This document shows positions 22,681 to 34,189 of a stretch of DNA of 64,000 bases, piece after piece. The stretch's first letter is position 1. Every line of letters begins with the position of its first letter. The DNA is from Eutreptiella sp. 'Long Island Sound 2002' (taxonomy: Eukaryota; Euglenozoa; Euglenophyceae; Eutreptiales; Eutreptiaceae), in contig OZ038384.1 of NCBI GenBank assembly GCA_964036045.1, positions 46,686,851-46,750,850 on the forward strand. The letters are read 5' to 3'. The notes under the pieces are model-generated. The model saw nothing but the letters and a program-made list of their open reading frames with translations, ran no database searches and had not been told where the DNA came from. Position numbers and translations under genes: made by a program.

Positions 22681-23009
22681 GCCTCGGCAGGGGCCAGCGG
22701 CAGGCACAATGAGCCCGGTTCTCGGCCGGCCTCCACGTGCCCCGCGCAGCCACCCGGTAAAGCCGGGGGCGACAGCCCCTGGGGTGGGGGAAGTCACCAC
22801 AGCGACGGGAAAGCCGACTGGAGCACCGAGAGCGAACAGACCGGACGAGGCGTGGCATACCAACACGGGGCAACGAGGCACATCAGAGATGCACGCCGCC
22901 GGCCAAAACCACGGCACGAGGACAGGTGCCAAACCATGACGGCCACCGGGTGCCGCAATCCCGGGAAGCGCGCACAACACACGACGAACCGCGGCACGGG
23001 AGAAGGTGC
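22681..23009 (+). repeat. Dispersed ~325-bp repeat, copy B
   Basis: Matches 7958-8282 in the same orientation, starting with GCCTCGGCAGGGGCCAGCGG and ending with AGAAGGTGC. Several internal blocks are identical (CCCGCGCAGCC / CTCCGCGCAGCC, GACGGGAA, GGGAAGCGCGCACAACAC). It lies directly before the 209-bp satellite, whereas copy A lies directly before the 60-bp minisatellite. Confidence 0.8.
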
Positions 23010-23013
23010 CAAG

Positions 23014-26000
23014 GACAGCCAGGCCCCCAGGCCTGCACACCGCAATCACAGCCAGTGGGTAGCGGGCCCAAGCCGCACGCCCCAAAGAACAAGCAGTCGA
23101 GGGTGGGAGAGCGCCCGACCCCGGACGCCCCACACACAGGCAAGAGGCGCCCCCCCCGGGCGCCCTCGTGCTGCCCCCACAGCGTGCAAAGCCAGCTCGC
23201 AAGAGCGTGCGCGTTCGGGTTGGTGACAGCTTACCACGCCAACACCCCCCGCACCGGCAGCCAGTGGCAGCGTGCCCCGGCCACACGCCCCAAAGGACAA
23301 GCAGTCAGGGGTGGATGAGCGCCCAACCCCGGACGCCCCATACACAGGCAAGAGGCGCCCCCCCCGGGCGCTCTCGTGCCGTCCGCACTGCGTGCAAAGC
23401 CAGCTCGCAAGAGCGCGCGCGGTGGGGTTGGTGACGTGTCCCCACACCCACCGCCTTCGCACCCACAGCCAGTGGCAGCGGGCCCCGGCAGCACGCCCCA
23501 ACGGACGAGCGGTCGGGGGTGGGAGAGCGCCCGACCCCGGACGCCCGACACACAGGCAAAGGGCGCCCCCCGGGCGCCCTCGTGCCGTCCGCACTGCGCG
23601 CAAAGCCAGCTCGCAAGAGCGCGCGCGTTGGGGTTGGTGACGGGTCCCCACACCCACACCCTTCGCACCCACAGCCAGTGGCAGCAGGCCCCGACCGCAC
23701 GCCCCAACAGACGAGCGGTCGGGGGTGGGAGAGCGCCCGACCCCGGACGCCCGACACACAGGCAGTAGGCGCCCCCCGGGCGCCCTCGTGCCGTCTGCCC
23801 AGCGCGCAAAGCCAGCTCGCAAGAGCGCGCACGATGGGGTTGGTGACGGGTCCCCATGCCCGTACCCCCCGCACCCACAGCCAGTGGGTAGTGGGCCCCG
23901 GCCGCACGCCCCAAAGGACGAGCGATCGGGGGTTGGAGAGCGCCCGACCCCGGACGCCCCACACCCAGGCAAGAGGCGCCCCCCCCGGGCGCGCTCGTGC
24001 TGCCCCCACAGCGCGCCAAGCCAGCTTGCAAGAGCGCGCGCTGTGGGGTGGGTTACAGGTCCCCACGCCAGCGACTCCCGCACCCACAGCCAGTGGGTAG
24101 TGGGCCCCGGCCGCACGCACCAAAAGACCAGCGGTCGGGGGTTGGAGAGCGCCCGACCCCGGACGCCCCACACCTAGGCAAGAGGCGCTCCCCCCCGTGC
24201 GCCCCCGTGCGGCCTCCACAGCGCGCAAAGCCAGCTCGTAAGAGCGCACGCTGTGGGGTTGGTGACGGGTCCCCGCGCCTGCATCCCCGGCACCCACAGC
24301 CAGTGGGTAGTGGGTCCAGCAGCACGGCCAAACGGACGAGCGGTCGGGGTTGGGAGAGCGCTCAACCCCGGACACCGCACACATAGGCAAGAGGCGCCCC
24401 CCCCGGGCGCCCTCGTGCCGCCCCCACAGCGTGCAAAGCCAGCTCGCAAGAGCGCGCGCTGTGGGTTTGGTGACGGGTCCCCACGCCGACACCCCCCGCA
24501 CCCAGTGCAGCTGGTTGTTGACCCGCCGCCGCACGCCCTAAAGGACGATCGGTCGGGGGTGGGAGAGCGCCCGACCCCGGACGCCCCGCACCCAGGCAAG
24601 AGGCGCTCCCCCCTGGTGCCCTCGTGCCGCCCCCACAGCGTGCAAAGCCAGCTCGTAAGAGCGCGCGCTGTGGGTTTGGTGACGGGTCCCCACGCCCACA
24701 CTCCCCGCACCCACAGCCAGTGGGTAGTGCCCCGCTGCCGCAAGCCCCAAAGGACGATCGGTCGGGGGTGGGAGAGCGCCCGACCCCGGACGCCCCACAC
24801 ACAGGCAACAGGCGCCCCCCCCAGGCGCCCTCGTGCCGCCCCCACAGCGCGCAACGCCAGCTTGCAAGAGCGTGCGCTGCAGGTTGGTGACGGGTCCCCA
24901 CGCCCACCCCCCCCGCACCCACAGCCAGTTGGTAGTGGGCCCCGGCCGCACGTCTCAAAGGACGGGCGGTGGGGGGTGGGGGAGCGCGCGACCCCGGACG
25001 CCCCACGCCAGAGCAACAGGCGACCCCCCCAAACGCCGTCGTGCTGCCCCCACAGCGTGCAAAGCCGGCTCGCAAGAACGCGCGCTGTTGGGTTCGTGAC
25101 GGGTCCCCACGCCTGCACCCCCCGCAGCCACAGCCACCGGGTAGCGGGCCCCGGCAGCACGCCCCAAAGCACGAGCGGTCCGAGGTGGGAGAGCGCCACA
25201 ACCCGGACGCCCCACACACAGGCAAGAGGCGCCCCCCTGGGCGCCCTTGTGCCGCGCCCACAGCGCGCAAAGCGAGCTCGCAAGGCGCGCGCTGTGGGGT
25301 TGTTGACGGGTCCCCACGCCCACGCCCCCCGCATCCACAGCCAGTGGGTAGTGGGCCCCGGCCGCACGCCCCAAAGCACGATCGGTCGGGGGTGGGAGAG
25401 CGCCTGACCCCGGACACTTCACACACAGGCAATGAGGCGCCCCCCCGCCCCCCCGGGCGCACTCGTGCTGTCCTCACAGCGCGCAAAGCCAGCCCGCAAG
25501 AGCGCGCGCAGTGGGGTTGGTGACCGGTCCCCACGCCGTCAGCCCCCGCACCCACTGCCAGTGGGTAGCGGGCCCCGGCCGCACGTTCCAAAGGACGATT
25601 GGTCGGGGGTGGGAAAGCGCCCGACCCCCGACGCCCCACATACAGGGAAGACGCGCCCCCCACCGGGCGCCCTCGTGCGGTCCCCACAGCGCGCAAAGCC
25701 AGCTCGCAACAGCGCGCGCTGTGGGGTTGGTGATGGGTCCCCACGTCCACAACCCCCGCACCCACAGCCAGTGGGTGGTGGGCCCCGGCCGCACACCCCA
25801 AAGGACGAACGGTCGGGCGTGGGAGAGAGCCCGACCTCGGACGCCCCACACCCAGGCAAGAGGCGCCCCCCCCTGGCACTTTCGTGCTGCCCCCACAGCT
25901 CGCACAGCCAGCTCGCAACAGCGCGGGCTGTGGGGTTGGTGACGGGTCCTCACGCCCACACCCCCCCCACCCACAGCCACTGGGTAGTGGGCCACGGCCG

Positions 26001-26477
26001 CACGCACCAAGGGACGGGCGGTCAGGCTTGGAGGAGCGCCCAACCCCGGACACCCCACACCGAGGCAAGAGGCGCCCCCCCCTGGGCACCCTCGTGCCGC
26101 CCCCAAAGCGCGCAAAGCCAGCTTGCAAGAGCGCGCGCTGTGGGGTTTGTGACGGGTCCCCACGCCCACACCCCCCCCACCCACAGCCAGTGGGTAGTGG
26201 GCCCGAGCCGCACAGCCCCAAGGACGAGCGGTTGGGGTTGAGAGAGCTCCCGATCCTGGACGCCCCACACCGAGGCAAGAGGCGCCGCCCCCGAATCCTC
26301 TCGTGCCGGCCCGACAGCGCGCAAAGCCGGCTCGCAAGAGCGCGCGCTGTGGGCTTGGCGACGGGTCCCCACGCCTGCACTCCCCACACCCACAGCCAGT
26401 GGGTAGGGGGCCCCGGCCGCATGCCCCAAAGGGCGGACGGTCGGACGTGGGGGAACGCCCGACCCCGGACGACCCAC
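23014..26477 (+). repeat. GC-rich ~209-bp satellite array, 16-17 copies
   Basis: The landmark GCCAGCTCGC recurs at 23,191, 23,399, 23,605, 23,811, 24,020, 24,230, 24,438, 24,647, 24,856, 25,064, 25,272, 25,488, 25,698, 25,907, 26,117 and 26,326. Spacing is 206-210 bp, once 216 bp. Each unit also has a GGTTGGTGACGGGTCCCCACGC block, CCACAGCCAGTGGGTAG, GGAGAGCGCCCGACC and a C-run before GGCGCC-TCGTGCC. The retrotransposon at 26,478 cuts the last unit. Open frames of up to 714 codons on either strand result from the 209-bp period and high GC, and are not genes. Confidence 0.95.
26474..26477. other. 4-bp target site duplication (left)
   Basis: CCAC immediately precedes the left LTR and occurs again at 43,401-43,404 after the right LTR. 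With one copy removed, the satellite unit reads through as in neighbouring units (...CCCCACACCCAGGC...), restoring the usual unit length. Confidence 0.85.
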
Positions 26478-29466
26478 TGAAGCGGTACCCAGAACCTATG
26501 GCCCATGGCCTGGAGGACTGTAAGCTGTCACACCCGTTACGGCCCATGGCCCGGAGGCCTGTGAGCCGTCACACCCGTGCGGAAGCCGTTGACACCGGCT
26601 GTCAGCGGGATATCCCTGTTCTCTAACCCGCGAAATCTGGAATCCGATTTCTAACCATTAAGTCGATCCGAAATTACCATAATTTTACTGTCTTGGTCGA
26701 TTTGCGGTTAGAAATCGGTGAAATACCCGATTTCTACCGCGATTTCTAATTGTTGTGAAATCGCCGCCTGACGTCGCCCGTTTCGTACACTGCATTAGAT
26801 GATTCTGTGAAACGATCTTTCTTGAAGTTAAGACTGAAACACTCTTCGAGTGATCCGCAATTTTTTCTTTGATAGAACGCATCGCGTCCCAGATTTTTCC
26901 CAGAAAATCTGGGCGGCCGAAGGCGCTTTGAACCCCCAAGTGAAATAACAAGGGTTACGAGCGTTCAAGCGCCCAAGGACGACCTAACGTGCCTCATAGG
27001 CACTGTGTCTGAGGTTTTGCCCCCGATAGTCATAGAATGAGGCCAAAGGATCCCAACTCCAGAGGCCCAAAGGGTTATTTATTTTGAGTGTTTTCCAAAA
27101 AATGGGCAATCTCACGTACTTGGCGTCCAAGTACGTGTGGAAGTATGTTGAGTTGGCGTTTTCCCCCTCTTTGCTTGCCTCTACATCCGGGGCATATCAC
27201 TTGTGTTCCCCGGATAGTACATATATGATTCCCATATATATATTGGCAACATATTTTGCGTGCATGCTATAATTCGGCTTTCCGAAGGGAGGTCGATTTT
27301 CGACCAAAGCACTTGCATGCGTGTTAAGGGACCAAAGTTACTCTAGATTATAGGCATACTTTGATTCTAGGCCACTAGGTTGGGTGTAGAAGGCGAGGCT
27401 AGGGTTGTATGCCATATTTGGTGTCATATCACGTGCCCATTTGGCGGGTGCACCATTCCAAGACTAACCCGCCAATGGACCCCATATCGTACGAAGCCCT
27501 TCATTGTGCTCCCCACCAACACTCGCAAGCCTATCCTTCGTGAAGGGACGCTTGTGGAACGCTCCCGAAGCGATGCCTTGCGAGCAAGGTGTGTTTTGTG
27601 CAATATTCCATATTTGCATGTGCCCACTTGGGAGGCAGCGCGCGCGGCCTTCCAAAGCGCCCCAAGTGGAGCACATATGTAGAATCAGAGGTCATTGGTG
27701 TCGGGTCATTGTGTTTAGAAGGACTGGTCGATTACTCAATCCAAGCCGAAGATATTATAATATATTTGTGTAGTTTTCAAGGCACTTTTGCTTGTTTTTC
27801 GCCAATATTGCTGTTTTTTGCCCGTCATGATGTCAAGTGGCGACCATGTATCTCAACGTTGCGCTCGATTGACATCATGACCAGAGTATGCCATGAGGGT
27901 ACACACTTTGTTGCCCAACATATCTTGAACCCGGCGAATAACTCATCTTGGGCTTGGCATACCGTGGCCGCCATGTTGGCAATTTGGGACGATCCCAAAT
28001 CATGGGCTCACTTGGCGACCCTGCCATTCCCAAAAACGGAGGAGTTTGGGCGACGCCCAAAAGATATGTTGGACGCATATGACTTGATACCAATCCTATG
28101 GCACACTTCGGTCCAAGTCGGGCATGTGCCTCATTTGCCCCACCCATGAGTGTGCGCATTTTCGGCCATTTTGAGCAATTCTCCACATTTTCTGCCCGCC
28201 GTGCACCATGTTCAGCCCCCTCGTGCACGCCGGACGCATGGACCAATGGACCATATATGACATGGGTGTTATGGATATTGGTCACCATGGTTCGCACACC
28301 ACGTGGGCGGAGCGGAGCAACCTCGTCAAGGTGCTAGCCCAAAGTAGGTGCCGACGATTTTGCCATTTTGGCAATTGTGGACCCAACTGGGATTGTCACC
28401 ACGCCGAGTGGCATGAAAATCTTTGGGAGCCAAGTGCATGGGAGTCTCTGTTGGACTCCAGGTGGATGGCATATGGAACGGCAGATCTGATCTCCAAGCC
28501 GGCGTGGAGATATACCATTGGGGGTACCCCGGATTTTGGCTCATTTTGAGCAGCCAAAATGACCCCCTTTTGGGACTCCAATTTCAGCCCCCCGTGTGGT
28601 CAATTGGCGGCCCCATATCTCTTTGCCCACTGCGACCCCGGACCTAATATCAAGTTGTGCACTCAGATATGGGTCTCAGGTCCTGCCTCCTGTCCTGTGC
28701 ATCATTGGCCTTGCCCTGGCCCGGCGAGCCACGCGTGGGAATGATGCCAATTTTTGTGATTCCCGCATCGTGACCCCACTTGACGAACCCGTGGTGCCCC
28801 GATGCTTGGACATCAGAGGAAACCAGGTTGGATGAGGGCTCCAAATAGTTCGTACTTGAGGGGCATAGGGTCAGTTGCTTCGTCCCTACCTCTGGCGGGT
28901 CCGGACGAGGGGTCAATTTTGGAGTTTTCGGAGCTAATATCAGTTTGGGCTCAAACAGCCCATTTTCAGCTACCAACTCCTGGGGGATAATGGCGGGGCC
29001 CTATCTCCGGCTCAGATGGGAGTTGTTAGGGGAGCATGGGGAGCCACTGGTGGTTGGCCTCGGAGCGACTTGGTTCCCAGGAACTCGCTTGTGGCTGGGC
29101 GGGGCACCTCCCCTATTGGCAGGGTTTCAGGGTCCGGACTAGGCAGGGCATGGGTTGTGTTTGAGCCCCCGCCCCTGCCAGCCACAGAGAGGGTCGGACC
29201 TGGGATTGGGATATGAGTTGGGACTGAGTGTCTATTGTTCTGTCATGCCCTTACCCCAGTCCAGTCCTAACCCCATGTGTACATATCCGGATATGTTGCT
29301 GTACATACTTTTGTTCCCTTGTTTCAGAGTGGCAAGGATCCTGAAACACTTTGTCACATGACACGAGCGTGATGATGCCCCTGTGAGCGCAGTGCTTTGC
29401 CTGCCTGCTTGCTTGTGCGTATCCACCGCAGCGTCCCGTGGCCAGGCCCCCCACGGGAGCGCGTCA
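26478..29466 (+). repeat. Left LTR (2,989 bp)
   Basis: Begins TGAAGCGGTACC and ends GCGCGTCA. Near its start a 41-bp unit (GGCCCATGGCC-GGAGG-CTGT, then GTCACACCCGT) is present twice in tandem. A 186-codon frame at 27,589-28,149 is also open in the right LTR (41,560-42,120), but the two LTRs are copies of each other, so this is weak evidence of function. The length is large for this group. Confidence 0.95.
27222..27243 (+). promoter_or_regulatory. Candidate LTR promoter (TATA-like tract)
   Basis: CATATATATATT at 27,232-27,243, preceded by ATATATGAT, is the clearest TATA-like tract in the LTR. It is retained at 41,203-41,214 in the right LTR. Position about 750 bp into the LTR is compatible with a U3 promoter. 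No start site can be fixed from sequence. Confidence 0.3.
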
Positions 29467-29620
29467 AAAGCGTTTCACCGCCGCAGGGTTACCCATCCCT
29501 CGCGTGCCACTCGGGGCCACCTGAACCCCGAGCACCACGGGCTTCGCAGCGCCTCCCGGCAACAGCGCCGAGTCCGTGAAGGAGGTGTAGTGACCAGAAC
29601 TCCGACATCAGCGAGTTCCT
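29467..29620 (+). other. 5' untranslated leader of the chromovirus
   Basis: Short non-repeated segment between the left LTR and the first gag frame. The usual TGG start of a tRNA-complementary primer site is not seen at the LTR boundary (the sequence starts AAAGCGTTTCACC), so the priming mode is unknown. Confidence 0.5.
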
Positions 29621-32600
29621 TTGGCCGACCAGCAAGGCCGCACTCCCAGCTACATCAACCGCCTCAACAGCCACCCCCAAGACCAGTCGATCGAGGGGAA
29701 CGATGGTGAATTGGCAGGAGGCGGGCAAGACGTGGGTGCAGCCGCACCCCCATGCGGTGCGCCTACTGCGTGGGTTGCTGTGGGGGCAGCACTACCGCCA
29801 CAGCAATCCCCAGTGCGAAGGCGGCATGCCCGGGAGCTTCGAGCCCGCGAGGACATTGGCGAGGACCGCCTGCAGGCAGTGGAGGACTGGCTGCGGGTGG
29901 AAGGGTATGCGTACCGCTTCCGCCAGAAGCGCTGGAGGGTCTCGACCCGGCCAGACAGGCCCGGCGAAGGGCTGCACCCCGACGGGATTGAGGAGGACGA
30001 GAACCCCAACGAGTACCCGTCGGGCGCCACGATCAACGTCTCCATGTGGGACATGATCGAGAAGAAGTTCCCGGTGGCGGGGAAGGAGCGCACGCTGCAG
30101 GGCAGCAGCAGCAGCGCGTCTCCTGGGAAGGAGAAGCGGTCCGCCGGGGACCAGAGGCGGGACAAGAAGGGGCGGGAGTACCAGGAATCTCTGGCCACCG
30201 AAGCTGCCCAAGCTGCCAAGGGCGGAACCCCAGCCCCGAGCCCCCAACGGGCCAGTGGCGGTCACCACCCCGGCCACACCACCCGTGGCGACTTCCTCGA
30301 AGTCGCCAAGCAGGCCAAGGCCAAGCCCCGTCAGCTGCACCTGAGGAAGTCAGGCCCCAGCAGCGACCCGGAGTCGGCCCACCGGGGGAGGATGCTGGCC
30401 GACCAGGCCAGCTCCAGCAGCAGTGTGGCTCCCGACCAAAGGGACGTGGCGCGCGCCTGCGAGCGCGCCTGTGGGGTGCCCTGCAACCTTCGGGTTGCCC
30501 GGCAACGGGCCGCGCAGCAGAAAGCTCCTGTGAAGGGCGCCGTCGGGATCGCCCAGGAGGAGGCCACAGATTTGGGCAGAGGCATGGCCTTCCATGCCCC
30601 GACTGTCGCGGCCATTGCGGCCGGTCTCACGGCCGCAGCCGCCCAAGAGGGAAGCGACTGCCCGGGTCAGGGGTGAGGTGGCGGCAGCCGCCCAGGAAGC
30701 CCGCCTGGCCCAGGAGGTCATTGCCTGCAAGGAGGCCGAGGTGAAGGCGCTGGAAGAGGCGCTTGCCCAAGAGAGGGCAAAGAAGGAGGCGGGGGAAAGG
30801 GCCCACGCCGAGGCAACGGCCAAGGCCCAGGCGGACGCCGCCAGGAAGGACGCCATCCAGGCCGCGCGACGGAAGGTCGCTGAGGAGAGGGCCAAGACGG
30901 AGGCGGAGCTGGCGGCGTCGGAAGCTGAGAAGGCTCGGCTGCAGCGGGCTCCAGAAGCCGAGGCTCTCCATGCCCGGGAGGAGGCTGAAAGGCGAGCTGC
31001 TGCCGCCACGGCCGCCGCAAAGGAGGAGGCGGAAGCCAAGCTCCAGCGCGAGACTCCCCCGGGAGGATCCCCAGTGGAGACCCTTCGAAAGCTCTTCTAA
31101 GGGGACGCCTCCTCCAAGATGAAGCTGGATCTGGAGGAGGTCGACACGGTCAGCAGTGGGGACAGTGGCCCCACCGCCTGCCGACGAGGAAAGGGTAAGG
31201 GGAAGACCCCCGAGAGGTCACGGAGGCCAGCGGGCGGTCACCCCCACGACTCTGACCCCTTCTTCACAGCCAGCGACGGGGATGAACCAGAACGCCGACA
31301 TCGCCGAGGAGTGGCTGGCGGAGGAGGCGGATACATCCCCATGGAGCCGGAGAGTGGGGATGAGGATCTCCCTTCTCCCTACCGGAGCTCGGAGTCCTCC
31401 GAGTGCGACACCGAGACGCCTAAGTGGGGCGACCTGGACGAGGAGGAAGACATGGACTTCGGCTACACGGAGAAGCCCCCATCCTCGGACCCACCGAGGC
31501 GACCCAGCGGAGACCCACCGGGACCCCCTGGCGGAGGCCCGTCAGGACCCCCTGGAGGACGCCCACCAAGTGGACCCCCCAGCGGCGGACCTCCGGGAGG
31601 GGGAGAACCCCCTGGGGACCCTGACGACCCACCAGGAAACGGTGACCCGGATGCCACCTGGCGGTGGATTGTCCACCTCCGCAGGAGGGTCCAGTCCCTC
31701 GAGCGCGAGGTAGACACGGGCAAGGGCGAGATGATCCGCATCGCCAGGGTCGCCGCGGGCGCGCAGAAAAAGCTGAAAATCGCCAAGACAGAGATGGTCA
31801 AGATCGCCAAGGTCGCCACCGCCGCCCAGAGGGAGCTGGACATCGCCAGGGGCGAGACCAGGCTACTGAACAAGTTCATCAACGGCCTGCAGCAGAGGTT
31901 GGACGAGCTGGAAGGCCGTGGGAGCGTCGGCAGCGACCACTCACCCCTGGAGTCTGGCTCGTCGGACGACAACTGGGGACCTAGACCAGGTCCAGGCAGA
32001 GCCCACGCCCCCGGCGGAGCCCCCAGGAGCCGCCCCAGTGCCAGTGTCCCCTCTCTCAGCGCCCCCTCTCACCACAGCGCGGGCCCCAGTAACGAGCGCG
32101 TGCCGCCCGGCAGTGGCAGTGAGGAGTGGCGTCACGAGTGGCTCCGTGCGGAGTACCACAACCGCCGTGCTCCACCGCGGACACCGGTACGCCCCCGACG
32201 CCCCGCACCAGCCCAGGAGCCAATCGCAATGGTTGGCGGACGTTATGGTGGACTCAGAGATGAGGTCCCTGGAGGAAACGTGGAGTGGGATGTCGGCGGA
32301 GGCGAGGAAGACCTGGAGGAGTTCGGCATTACCCCGCCGCGTGGTGTACGACGGGAGGCCGCTGAACGCAGCCGCCGGCGCCGTGATGAGGAGGCATACA
32401 TGGAAGGAGTACGGCGCGAACATCTAGGTTCAGCGTACATGGAAGAACCACGGCGTTGCCACACGGATACCGTGGAGGAGATGGAGGGGGCGGCCGTGGG
32501 AGTCCGTGGGGGACGCTGATGGGCCCCTCGGTCAACCTTGTGGCCGGCGTTCATGGTCTCTAAGCCCGCGGATGCCGCCGTGTGGGAAGACCTGAAGGAC

Positions 32601-34031
32601 ATCGAGCCCCCCACGTACGATGGCAACCCCCTCAACCTCGACTGCTTCTTGGAGAAGCTGGACGATTGGGGGATGACCGTCACTGAAGACATGGATCCCG
32701 CAGATGCGGAGAGATGTGTCTTCAAACGGTTCAGGTACCGCCTGCCGGGGGTGCTCCAAGAGCTATACTTCATGGCGACCAAGGAGGGGAAGATCAAGAC
32801 CCTCAAGGAAGCCAAGTAGTGGCTCAACGAGCAGGAGCGGGTGGACGCTCCGCAGGTGGCTGCCAAGCGGTGGAAGTCCATCAAGCTTCAGCATGATGGT
32901 CGAGAGATCCGCCTACGGGATTGGCGGGACTTCCGGGGGCAATACACCCTCTTCCGCCGCAACCTGGAGGACTGGAATGAGGGTGACGAGCAGGCCCGCC
33001 TGCTCTCCATGCTGCCGGAACCATGGATCAAGAGAGTCACCAAGGAGGAAGCCAAGAGGGCCATGTCCAACCACACGGTCAAGATGATGCTCCCCAAGGA
33101 GTAGCATACGAACGTGGCTCCTTGGACAAGGAAGAACGTGGCCCGGGATGTCAAACGCCACTCCCTGCGGAACACCCTCCTCATCACCGTCACCGGCGAT
33201 CGCGAGAACACCGCGATGTGGCGCCCTGATGAGTGTGACGTGAGCGGCCAGACCATCTGTCTGCAGGCCATCCTGGCGCGGATGAGTTGCGATGAGATCC
33301 TGGAGTGGGTTGGAGAGGGAGTACTCAAGGAGCACCAGAACCTCCACCACACCCGCGGGTTGAGCCCCGGCGACCATGACGTCAACTACGTTGGCGAGGG
33401 GCCTGCCGGGGAAGCTGCCATGGACCCAGCGGGAGCCGACGGCGATGAGGCTCTCAACGACGATGACGACGACGATGAGCCTGCCGAGATGGCCGTCTGT
33501 GCCTTCGTTGCCCACAACTTGAACGCGGGGAGCAACAGGGGAAGCTGGAAGCCCCTGCAGAAGGGTTGGAAGAAGAAGGAGAAGAAGGACCCCCGCCGCA
33601 TTGGCAAACCTCCGCTGTCCTTTGGGGAGTTCATACGAGCCCACCCACAGGGCTGTTTCGTGTGTTATGGGAGGAACAAAGGGTTCAACCATGACCACCG
33701 GACATGCCCCATCCACAAGGCCGACAAGGAGGCCTACAAGAAGGTGCACGGGTCGAAGAAGCGTGCACCCGCGGGTATCCGGGAGACCAAAGTGGAGGTC
33801 GACAAGGATGAGCTCTCCAAGCTGATGTTGGTGGGGACCGAGCTGGCGAAGGAGATCCAGGAGATCAAGAGGAACTGGGTCCCCAGGTCGGACAACAAGA
33901 ACAAGGAGAACAAAGAGAACGACAAGAACAAGGACAAGGACAAGAAAGGTAAGAAAGGGGGAAAGAAGAAAGGTGTCAATGAGGTTGATGCGGAAGAGAG
34001 TACCCCTACTACCACAACCGACGCCCCTTAG
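29621..34031 (+). pseudogene. gag: gag of the chromovirus (stops and one frameshift)
   Basis: 29,621-30,676 encodes a Gly/Ala/Ser-rich N-terminal part. A shift of phase near 30,650 leads to a strongly charged coiled coil (30,660-31,100). After TAA at 31,098 the same phase continues with a Pro/Gly-rich linker and a further helical repeat (31,119-32,519). After TGA at 32,517 comes the capsid-like region (YDGNPLNLDCFLEKLDDW, RFRYRLPGVLQ), interrupted by TAG at 32,817 and TAG at 33,102. Near the end, 33,654-33,707 encodes C-x2-C-x8-H-x4-C, a stretched form of the usual nucleocapsid knuckle, then a Lys/Asp/Asn-rich tail. All parts after 30,650 are in one phase, so the stops are point changes in a once continuous ~1,460-codon frame. 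Confidence 0.8.
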
Positions 34032-34189
34032 CGGAGCCCCTGCAGCCAAGGGCGCCAGCTAGGGCGGTCCCAGGATGGTGTCGTGGGAAGCGCCACACCA
34101 TCCCAGTCGGGAGACGATAAGCACAAAGGGACTGCCGCGGGAGGAAGGCCCGGTCCGGCACCCAAAACGAAAGACAGTCGCGGTGGGGG

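Noticed and set aside
24362-26506. 714-codon minus-strand frame and other very long frames (both strands) in the satellite
   Set aside because: They follow the 209-bp period, exist in several phases on both strands, and give the same peptide again and again. GC-rich repeats without stops explain them.
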